In this document: positions 58,020 to 64,000 of the stretch, piece by piece | Numbering within the stretch: the stretch's first letter is position 1 | How the letters are laid out: each line of letters starts with the position of its first letter | Assembly (NCBI RefSeq): GCF_024198215.1 | Contig: NZ_JAKCFA010000009.1 | Location: forward strand, 186,001-250,000 | Source: Myxococcus qinghaiensis | GTDB lineage: Bacteria > Myxococcota > Myxococcia > Myxococcales > Myxococcaceae | DNA length: 64,000 nt | Direction: 5' to 3' | Translations under genes and position numbers: made by a program | Notes under the pieces: generated by a model | The model's input: only the letters and a program-made list of their open reading frames with translations | Told to the model about the DNA's origin: nothing | Database searches by the model: none

Positions 58020-58544
58020 TCACGGCTCGCGGAAGGCGGGGAGGCCGGTGGAGACCTTGGCCAGCAGCTCGCGCAGGGTGTCTCGCTCCTGCTCGCTCAA
58101 CGGAGCCATGAGCGCGGCCACGCGACGGTAGTGCTCGGGGAGCATCCCTTCGAGCAGTTGCCGGGCCTTTGGCGTGAGGTGCACGGTGTACATGCGACGG
58201 TCCTCCGGGTGGTCCTCCCGGGAGATGAGGCCGTCCTTCTCCAGCGTGTCGAGCAGGCCCGTCATGGTGGCGCGGCTCACGCACGAGCTCTCCGCCAGCT
58301 CCGCCGGAATGAGCCCTCGGCCGCCCTCCGTCTCGCTGGTGGAGTACAGCCGGACGAGCACCGTGAAGCGCCCCTTCGACAGCCCGTGCCGCGCCAGGCT
58401 GGCGTCGTAGGCGTCGGACAAGTCGTTCGACAGGCGCAGCAGGGTGATGCACGTCTCCAGACCGCTCGAGTCGAGCTGCGGAAAGCGCTTCGCCAGTCGC
58501 TGCAGCCGCTCGAAGCGGGTGATGGGAGGAGGACTCACGCTCAT
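58020..58544 (-). CDS. MarR-family transcriptional regulator
   Basis: A 174-residue winged-helix repressor. LRLSNDLSDAYDASLARHGLSKGRFTVLVRL (dimer and first helices), IPAELAESSCVSRATMTGLLDTLEKDGLISREDHPEDRRMYTVHLTPKA (recognition helix and wing with the conserved DRR). It leads the operon with emrA and emrB, as EmrR does in E. coli, and has a palindromic operator 32 bp upstream, so autorepression and ligand-released drug efflux are likely. Confidence 0.93.
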   Translation of the reverse strand: MSVSPPPITRFERLQRLAKRFPQLDSSGLETCITLLRLSNDLSDAYDASLARHGLSKGRFTVLVRLYSTSETEGGRGLIPAELAESSCVSRATMTGLLDTLEKDGLISREDHPEDRRMYTVHLTPKARQLLEGMLPEHYRRVAALMAPLSEQERDTLRELLAKVSTGLPAFREP

Positions 58545-58575
58545 CTCGATGCTCGGCGAAAGGATGCCGCTCCCG

Positions 58576-58597
58576 ATTAGTAAGGCCCCTAACTAGT
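58576..58597. promoter_or_regulatory. MarR-type operator
   Basis: A 22-bp near-palindrome running from ATTAGTAAGG to CCTAACTAGT, nine of eleven positions matching. It agrees with the common MarR pattern TTAGTTAGG..CCTAACTAA. It sits just upstream of the marR start at 58544. Confidence 0.7.
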
Positions 58598-58709
58598 GCA
58601 CGCAATAGAAATCCACGCGCGGGCTCCAGAAGGAGACAGGCAGGGCTGCTCGCCTGCCCGGGAGTGAAGCCGGGTCCCCAAGGGGCGCGCGCACCGTTAT
58701 GAAGGGGGC

Positions 58710-58943
58710 GTGCTCGACGTGAAGGACCCCACCGTCCAGGAGGCGCTGCGCCGTGCTTCCGAGGAGGCCGGGCTGCCGGACTACCTGCGCAGCTGCGTGT
58801 ATCCCCTGCTCAGGAACCCGGAGGGGGACTGGTCTCCTTGCTGTGGAGGAGGCTGTCAGCCGTGCTCGGCCACGCTGGCGGATGTGGCGGTGCGGACGCT
58901 GGAGCTGCTGGGGACGCCCCGGCTCTCGCCCGTGCCGGTATGA
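58710..58943 (+). CDS. small conserved-looking protein with CC-x3-C-x2-C cluster
   Basis: A 77-residue protein, GTG start at 58710 behind AAGGGGG. An N-terminal amphipathic half (VQEALRRASEEAGLPDYLRSCVYPLL) is followed by CCGGGCQPC (metal-binding or redox candidate), then a helix (LADVAVRTLELLG). No signal peptide. Not recognised. It lies alone between the divergent marR operon and the membrane hydrolase gene. Confidence 0.6.
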   Translation: MLDVKDPTVQEALRRASEEAGLPDYLRSCVYPLLRNPEGDWSPCCGGGCQPCSATLADVAVRTLELLGTPRLSPVPV

Positions 58944-58973
58944 GCGCGAAGCTGGCGTAGACTCACGGACCTC

Positions 58974-59525
58974 ATGAATCCCCTCGTCCATGCGGAGGTC
59001 TCCTGGCTGGCGGCGCAAAGCCTGCGTGAGCGAAGAGACCGCATCCTCGTCACCTGCGCGGGCCTGGCGCCGGACCTGGACGGGCTCACGCTGCTCGGGG
59101 GCGAGGAGCTGTACGTGCGCTATCACCACGTGCTGTTCCATGGCTTCGTGGGCGCGCTCATCACCGCCGCGGCGTGCATGGCGCTGGGACGACAGCGGCT
59201 GCGCGTGGGGCTGCTCGCGCTGGGGACCTTCCACCTGCACCTGCTCTGCGACCTGGCGGGCAGCGGGCCCGGGTGGCCCATCCACTACTACTGGCCCATC
59301 ACCTTCCGGGAGTGGTTCTGGCAGGGACAGTGGAACCTGTCCTCTTGGCAGAACGCCGTCATCGGCCTCTTCACCACGCTGGCGTGCTTCGCGTGCGCGC
59401 TTCGCTGGCGGAGGACCTTCGTGGAGCTCTTGTCCCCGCGCTGGGACGCGGAGGTGACGAAGACCTTGCGGCGGCGCTTCCTCGGGGAGCACGACGCGCC
59501 GACACCTGACAGCGGCGAGCGCTGA
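58974..59525 (+). CDS. membrane metal-dependent hydrolase, YdjM/DUF457-like
   Basis: A 183-residue protein with about four membrane helices. HAEVSWLAAQSL near the start, LAPDLDGL, YHHVLFHGFVGALI and FHLHLLCDLAG hold the conserved His/Asp residues of YdjM-like membrane hydrolases (LexA-regulated in E. coli). Biochemical role unknown. ATG 58974 follows a short gap after the small Cys protein gene. Confidence 0.8.
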   Translation: MNPLVHAEVSWLAAQSLRERRDRILVTCAGLAPDLDGLTLLGGEELYVRYHHVLFHGFVGALITAAACMALGRQRLRVGLLALGTFHLHLLCDLAGSGPGWPIHYYWPITFREWFWQGQWNLSSWQNAVIGLFTTLACFACALRWRRTFVELLSPRWDAEVTKTLRRRFLGEHDAPTPDSGER

Positions 59526-59538
59526 GCGCGGGTGACGC

Positions 59539-60642
59539 TCACGGCTGGCGGCAGTCGCGCCGCAGGGTCTCCACCTGGTCCTGGGGCATGGCTCGCACGG
59601 TGGCGGGCGCGAGTTCCTTGAAGCGCTCGCACTTCTCCTTCGAGTCGGCCTCCTGCTCCAGATGCTGGGTGGCCACCTGCGCGGCCTGAGCCGGCTCGCC
59701 CTTGTCTTGATAGAGGCGCTCCAGCATGACGTGCGCGCCCTCCACCTTCGGGTTCTCCGCTATCTGTCGCTTCGCCGCGACAATCGCCTCGTCGACCCGA
59801 CCCTGGCGCGCAAGCTCCGTCGCCTGCTGGAGTGACGCCGTCTCCGTGCAGTAGGGGAGCAGCGCCTTCACCTTCTTCGACAGCTCCGCCTTCTGCTCGT
59901 ACAGCTTCGGGTCCGCGGCCCGCCAGACCTCGCAGCGCGTGGCCCGGCGCTCGCCCTGCATGAGCGTGGACACCTGCTCGGTGACTTGCGTTGCGTCCTT
60001 GGGGCGCCCCACGTCCTCCAGTTGCTTCGCGAAGTCCAGGTGCGCCAGCGCGTCGCTCGAGTCGCGATAGGGGCTCACCTCCAAATGCTTCTGGTAGCTG
60101 CGCACCGCCGCGTCCACCTCCCCCACCGCCAGCTCCGTGCGCGCCAGCTCCCGGTTCGCCTGCGGATGGGCCGGGTTCAATTCCACCGTGCGCCGCAGCA
60201 GCGGCAGCCGCCCCGCTTCGTCCTTCTGTCGCAGACTCAGCTCCCAGTAGGGCCTCGCGTCCTTCGACCCCAGCTCCACCTGCCGTCGGTAGATGTCCAT
60301 CGCGCGCTGCCGCAAGTCACCTTGGGAGCGCGCCTGGGGCGACTCGCGAAACGACGTGTTCCAGTACGCCTGCGCCAGCGCGAGCTGCACGTCCTGCTGG
60401 TTCGGGTCCTCCGCCGCCGCCTTCTGGAGCAGGTCGATGGCCTTCGCGCAGCCCGCCTTGTCGAAGCCATCCGAGGGACAGTTTCGCTGCGCCAGTCGGA
60501 TGCCCTCCTGTGCCGTGGGCGACAGCGTGGCGGGGGTCGCCACGGAGGGCTTGGGCGCCGCGGACGGCGGGGAAGGCGGGACTTGTGCCAGCACGGGCGA
60601 GAGCAACCCCCACCCCGCGACGAGTAGAACCTTCGCGCTCAT
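59539..60642 (-). CDS. exported TPR-repeat protein
   Basis: A 367-residue protein. ATG 60642 with AGGAGG upstream and signal peptide MSAKVLLVAGWGLLSPVLA. Then about six TPR-like helical pairs (DVQLALAQAYWNTS, RPYWELSLRQKDEAGRL, HPQANRELARTELAVGEVDAAVRSYQKHLEVSP, VEGAHVMLERLYQDKGEPAQAAQ). It starts 13 bp after the M15-like lipoprotein gene and is surely co-transcribed. Probably a periplasmic scaffold; partner unknown. Confidence 0.82.
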   Translation of the reverse strand: MSAKVLLVAGWGLLSPVLAQVPPSPPSAAPKPSVATPATLSPTAQEGIRLAQRNCPSDGFDKAGCAKAIDLLQKAAAEDPNQQDVQLALAQAYWNTSFRESPQARSQGDLRQRAMDIYRRQVELGSKDARPYWELSLRQKDEAGRLPLLRRTVELNPAHPQANRELARTELAVGEVDAAVRSYQKHLEVSPYRDSSDALAHLDFAKQLEDVGRPKDATQVTEQVSTLMQGERRATRCEVWRAADPKLYEQKAELSKKVKALLPYCTETASLQQATELARQGRVDEAIVAAKRQIAENPKVEGAHVMLERLYQDKGEPAQAAQVATQHLEQEADSKEKCERFKELAPATVRAMPQDQVETLRRDCRQP

Positions 60643-60655
60643 CTGTCCTCCTGGC

Positions 60656-61849
60656 TCAACGCTGGATGTGGACGTGGTCCGCCGCCGGGTCATTGCAGTC
60701 GAGGAACGTCACCGGCCCGTTCTCCGTGAAGCTGTCTTCCTCACCCACCACCCGGATGCCCGCCAGCTCCACCAGGCACATCATCTGCCGCGCATCCCGG
60801 CCAGGCACCGCCATGGAGCGCGGGTCGATGTCGAGCGCGCGTCCCCGGGTGTGTCGGCTGTTGATGGAGCCCGAGCCGACGAACCGGTTGCGCTGAGGAT
60901 TGCGGAACGCGCTGGTGATGAAGGGCTCGATGCTCACCGTCGCGAAGCGGTTGTTCGCCGTCGTGTCCGCCCGGCGATTCGGACCGGCGAGGATGGAGCC
61001 CGCGCACAGGCCACCCACCCGGGCCCCCGAGCACACGTCGTCTCCACTGGGGTTGGTGTCCCCCAGCGGCCCGAGCATCAGCACCGACGGCCCCGGCGCC
61101 ACCACCACCGTCGCGGGGCTCGTCGTCGCCGTACCCACCGGCACCACCTGCACGTCATCCTTGAGGAGCTTGTTCAGCTCGGCGTCCACGTCCTGGAGCA
61201 GCTTGTCCAGGTCGCCCGGCGTCTCCTCGGCGATGAGCGTGTAGTTGCCCCGGTTGAGCGTCGTGTTCCCCGGCACGCGGACATTCGCCAGCGTCGGCTG
61301 GAAGTCCGTGTCGTAATCCACGTACTCCTGTCTCAGCGTGTCCGTCTCGTCCTGACGGAGGAATGAGGACGGCGGCAGCTTCACCTCCAGCCTCCGGCCG
61401 TCGCCCAGGTCCAGCACCCCCAGCACCTCGTACTCGAGCGGAGGATTGGGGTCCCGACTGCCGGCCACCGACTGCGCGGACTTGCCACGGAACGTCAGCT
61501 CCGCGCCCGTCGCAGTGGCGGGCTCGGCAGGACCGGTGCGCGTGCCCACCGGCGCCACCGTCCACTGGATGCGGTCCGCAAGCCCCGCCTCGCCTCCCGT
61601 GACTCGCGCACGGACCACCAGCTCCTCGCTCGTCACGAACGACGTGCGCGTCGGCGTGCCCTCGCGGCGCGTGAAGGCCTCGATGATGGCCAGCGTCACC
61701 CGCTCGCCACCTTCCGGCGTCGTGACTTCCACCAGGGGCGGAGGCTCTCCACTGCCTCCCGTGCCCGTCGGCTCCGTCTCGCTCCCGCACTTGCAGCTCG
61801 CCACGAGCGCCATCAGCGCGAGCCACCCCCACCGTGCCGTCCTCTTCAC
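60656..61849 (-). CDS. lipoprotein with C-terminal M15/LAS-type metallopeptidase signature
   Basis: A 397-residue lipoprotein (lipobox VASC, Cys19). The N-terminal two thirds are beta-rich and unrecognised. The C-terminal 120 residues have INSRHTRGRALDIDP and, at the very end, DHVHIQ: His, Asp and His in the order of the zinc ligands of D-Ala-D-Ala peptidase/MepA-like LAS enzymes. Peptidoglycan cleavage is therefore plausible, although the spacing should be checked. First gene of a pair with the TPR protein. Confidence 0.75.
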   Translation of the reverse strand: MKRTARWGWLALMALVASCKCGSETEPTGTGGSGEPPPLVEVTTPEGGERVTLAIIEAFTRREGTPTRTSFVTSEELVVRARVTGGEAGLADRIQWTVAPVGTRTGPAEPATATGAELTFRGKSAQSVAGSRDPNPPLEYEVLGVLDLGDGRRLEVKLPPSSFLRQDETDTLRQEYVDYDTDFQPTLANVRVPGNTTLNRGNYTLIAEETPGDLDKLLQDVDAELNKLLKDDVQVVPVGTATTSPATVVVAPGPSVLMLGPLGDTNPSGDDVCSGARVGGLCAGSILAGPNRRADTTANNRFATVSIEPFITSAFRNPQRNRFVGSGSINSRHTRGRALDIDPRSMAVPGRDARQMMCLVELAGIRVVGEEDSFTENGPVTFLDCNDPAADHVHIQR

Positions 61850-62197
61850 GAGCGCCTCCCCCCGCCGCCCCAGAACCGGGACAGCCGTGCAGCGGCCCGC
61901 GCACTTTCACCCGCGCCGCGCCGCGCGCCAGGGGTTCGTGCCCCCGGGCTGTCGGTGACTCGACGCGCTCGCGCTCAATCCCTCACTGCTCGACGGTGCG
62001 CCCGTCTCGCGGGGCAGCCAGGCCCATGGCGCCACGCGGCCCTCGAAGGCGGGCCCTGTGTGGAGTGCGGGACAGGGCACGTGCGTGCGGGCTTGTGTCC
62101 ACCACCGTGCAGCACCTTGCACTCGGGCCCGTCCACGGTCATTGCCTCGCGGCACCGCGCACGCCTAGCTTGAAGGAGTTTCCTTCAAAGGGGCCCC
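61850..62197. other. 348-bp divergent region before cobT
   Basis: No convincing gene. A cobalamin riboswitch was looked for because cobT-cobS follow: AGCCAGG at about 62016 resembles the start of a B12 box, but the rest of the box and the GCCACTG core are missing. The only clear structure is the hairpin at 62170-62188. Confidence 0.35.
62170..62188 (+). promoter_or_regulatory. perfect inverted repeat next to the cobT ribosome binding site
   Basis: TTGAAGGA-GTT-TCCTTCAA, an 8-bp perfect stem with a 3-base loop. It ends at the AAGGGG ribosome binding site (62188-62193), nine bases before the cobT ATG. Could be an operator or a hairpin affecting ribosome access. Confidence 0.5.
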
Positions 62198-63259
62198 ATG
62201 CCTGCGTACCGTGACGTGCTCGCCACGATTCCCGAACCTGACGTCGAGGCCGGGAGGCAGTGCCAGGGCCTGCTGGACATGAAGACGAAGCCGCAGGGCA
62301 GCCTGGGCCGCCTGGAGGAGCTGGCGTGTCAGTGGGCGGCGCTGCGCGGAGAGCCCGCGCCCGCCATGCCTCGCAAGGGGCTGGTGGTGATGGCGGCGGA
62401 CCACGGCGTGACAGAGGAACGCGTGAGCGCCTACCCCGCTGAAGTCACGGCGCAGATGGTGGCCAACTTCGCCCGGGGCGGCGCGGCCATCAACGTGCTC
62501 GCCAGGCAGCACGGCGTGCGCGTGGAGGTCGTCGACATGGGCGTGCGCGTGCCGGTGGAAGGACTGGAGGGCGTGCGCGTGCACCGCCAGGGCCCGGGCA
62601 CGGCGAACCTGGCCCGAGGGCCGGCCATGTCGCGCAAGACGGCCGAGGAGGCCCTGAGCGTGGGCGCGCTGCTCGCGCTGGAGCTGGCGGACTCGGGCGT
62701 GACGCTGCTGGGCCTGGGTGACATGGGCATCGGCAACACCACCGCGTCGGCGGCGCTCACGTGCGTGCTCGCGGGCGTGTCACCGGACATGGCCACCGGG
62801 CGCGGCACGGGCGTGGATGACGAGGGCCTGTCTCGCAAGGTGGACGTGGTGCGGCGCGCGCTCGCGGTGAACCAGCCGGACGCGGCGGACCCGCTGGACG
62901 TGCTCGCCAAGGTGGGTGGCTTCGAAATCGCGGGGCTCGCGGGCGCGGCGCTGGGCGCTGCCTCCCGGCGGGTACCCGTCATGCTGGATGGCTTCATCTC
63001 CTCCGTCGCCGGACTGGTGGCGGCCAGGCTGTGTCCCAAGGTGATGCCCTTCCTGCTCGCCAGTCACATGTCGCGCGAGGCGGGCCACCGCCGGGTGCTG
63101 GAGGCGCTGCGGCTGCGGCCCCTGCTGGATTTGGGACTGAGACTGGGCGAGGGCACGGGCGCCGTGCTGGCGATGGGGCTGATGGACAGCAGCATGCACG
63201 TGCTGCACGAGATGGCGACGTTCGCCTCGGCGGGCGTGGCGGAGAAGACCCGGCGCTGA
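62198..63259 (+). CDS. cobT: nicotinate-nucleotide-dimethylbenzimidazole phosphoribosyltransferase
   Basis: A 353-residue enzyme activating the lower ligand of vitamin B12. TKPQGSLGRLEELA, VVMAADHGVTEERVSAYP, GLGDMGIGNTTASAAL, and the catalytic glutamate in LRLGEGTGAVLAM are all present; length is normal. ATG 62198 follows AAGGGG. It forms an operon with cobS, the next enzyme of the nucleotide-loop assembly. Confidence 0.96.
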   Translation: MPAYRDVLATIPEPDVEAGRQCQGLLDMKTKPQGSLGRLEELACQWAALRGEPAPAMPRKGLVVMAADHGVTEERVSAYPAEVTAQMVANFARGGAAINVLARQHGVRVEVVDMGVRVPVEGLEGVRVHRQGPGTANLARGPAMSRKTAEEALSVGALLALELADSGVTLLGLGDMGIGNTTASAALTCVLAGVSPDMATGRGTGVDDEGLSRKVDVVRRALAVNQPDAADPLDVLAKVGGFEIAGLAGAALGAASRRVPVMLDGFISSVAGLVAARLCPKVMPFLLASHMSREAGHRRVLEALRLRPLLDLGLRLGEGTGAVLAMGLMDSSMHVLHEMATFASAGVAEKTRR

Positions 63260-63308
63260 GGCTCGCTCCCACGTCCGAAACGTGGCAGGAGTCGCGCCGA
63301 GCCACCCC

Positions 63309-64000
63309 ATGAAGCGACTCCTCGCCGGCATCGCCTTCCTCACCCGCATCCCCGTCCCCGGGGCCGCCACGTTCGACGCGGGAGACGTGGGCCGCGCGAC
63401 GCTGTGCTTTCCGCTGGTGGGCGCGCTGCTCGCCGCGCTGCTCGTCGCGTTGCGCCTGGCGCTCTACCCGCTCTTGCCGTCGATGGTGACCGCGTACCTG
63501 CTGCTCGCCGTCTACGCGCTGCTCACCGGCGCGCTGCACCTGGACGGGCTGGCGGACATGGCGGACGGCTTCGGCGGCGGGCGCACCAAGGAGGACGTGC
63601 TGCGCATCATGAGGGACCACGTCATCGGCGCGTATGGCGGGGTCGCCCTGCTGCTGACCGTGGGCCTCAAGGCCAGCGCGCTCGCGGCGCTGCTGGAGCG
63701 CGGACAGGCGGACGCGGCGCTGGTGGTGGCCCTGGCGCTGGGCCGCTGGGGCTCGGTTCCACAAGGATGGCTGTTGCCGTATGCGCGGCGGAGCGGTGGC
63801 ATCGGCATGGCCATCACCGATTATGTCGGCCGCGTCGAAGTCCTCGGCGCCACGGTGCTGGCGCTCGGCTTCGCCCTGGGGCTGATGGGCTGGAAGGGCG
63901 GCGTGGCCCTGGTGATGGTGGCGTGCGTGTCGGCGCTCCAGGGCCTGTGGTGCCGGAAGAAGATTGACGGCATCACCGGCGATACCATGGGCGCCAACAC
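63309..64000 (+). CDS. cobS: adenosylcobinamide-GDP ribazoletransferase, 3' end missing
   Basis: The first 230 residues of cobalamin synthase; the usual length is about 250, so only the end is cut by the window edge. ATG 63309. Motifs: AFLTRIPVP at the start, GALHLDGLADMADGFGGGR (metal/pyrophosphate site), RDHVIGAYG, RWGSV and KIDGITGDTMGAN just before the edge. Several membrane helices. It joins the CobT product alpha-ribazole phosphate to adenosylcobinamide-GDP. Confidence 0.95.
   Translation, partial: MKRLLAGIAFLTRIPVPGAATFDAGDVGRATLCFPLVGALLAALLVALRLALYPLLPSMVTAYLLLAVYALLTGALHLDGLADMADGFGGGRTKEDVLRIMRDHVIGAYGGVALLLTVGLKASALAALLERGQADAALVVALALGRWGSVPQGWLLPYARRSGGIGMAITDYVGRVEVLGATVLALGFALGLMGWKGGVALVMVACVSALQGLWCRKKIDGITGDTMGAN

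Noticed and set aside
61980-62120. Cobalamin riboswitch ahead of cobT
   Set aside because: Only AGCCAGG resembles the B12 box; the GCCACTG core, GGGAA element and the second half of the box are missing.
61955-62173. Possible small Cys-containing proteins on either strand (CVECG...CPPPC on plus, ECKVLHGGGH on minus)
   Set aside because: No good ribosome binding site, no recognisable family, and many stop-free frames are expected at this GC content.

Overview
This window is high-GC DNA from a myxobacterium, most likely of the Myxococcus/Corallococcus/Archangium group. The markers are: two secreted proteins ending in a MYXO-CTERM type tail (Cys, membrane segment, Arg cluster); a PilZ protein of the myxobacterial type next to a Ser/Thr kinase; a lipoprotein-toxin / double-CXXCG immunity pair of the Sit (outer-membrane-exchange) type; many secreted Cys-rich or repeat-rich lipoproteins; and tightly overlapped operons. 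No tRNA, rRNA, insertion sequence or CRISPR array was recognised.

Layout. 1-4708 (minus): a translationally coupled tolC / small FixH-like / adaptor / RND permease operon for heavy-metal efflux, running off the left edge. 4863-5675: secreted lipoprotein of unknown function. 5755-7145 (minus): SitA6-like HNH-type toxin lipoprotein and SitI6-like immunity protein. 7182-16160 (plus): a methionine/cysteine block: a TTGACA promoter, a SAM-clan riboswitch candidate in a leader of about 415 nt, aspartokinase-homoserine dehydrogenase, two tandem trans-sulfuration enzymes, then after a terminator-like hairpin cysK and metN-metI-metQ. 16314-19195 (minus): sensor kinase / NtrC-like regulator. 19344-24241: secreted Cys-rich proteins, epoxide hydrolase, metallo-beta-lactamase-fold hydrolase, M14 peptidase. 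24396-27785 (minus): large thrombospondin-3-repeat/VWA lipoprotein. 27930-29741: PilZ protein and kinase. 29752-34847 (minus): sbcD-sbcC. 35084-41266: small membrane protein, PQQ-dehydrogenase-like MYXO-CTERM protein, acyltransferase plus GT-C-like membrane protein. 41645-45313: zwf-pgl-gnd, the full oxidative pentose phosphate branch. 45341-46987 (minus): acyl-CoA synthetase.

47226-53484 is the most unusual region: an ECF sigma factor, a membrane anti-sigma factor with a large extracytoplasmic TPR-like domain, an unannotated 58-residue peptide gene, a JmjC/cupin-8 hydroxylase, and a membrane-anchored TPR-CHAT protease whose N-terminal half is visibly paralogous to the anti-sigma's outer domain. 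This suggests a protease-controlled sigma-factor switch, by analogy with TPR-CHAT protease/ECF-sigma systems known elsewhere. The link is inferred, not shown.

53945-64000: polysaccharide-lyase-like MYXO-CTERM protein; marR-emrA-emrB efflux operon with a clear MarR-type operator; small hypothetical and YdjM-like membrane proteins; a TPR protein with an M15-like lipoprotein; and cobT-cobS (cobalamin lower-ligand attachment), cobS being cut by the right edge. Start codons were chosen from ribosome binding sites, signal peptides and overlaps; where they are doubtful this is stated.
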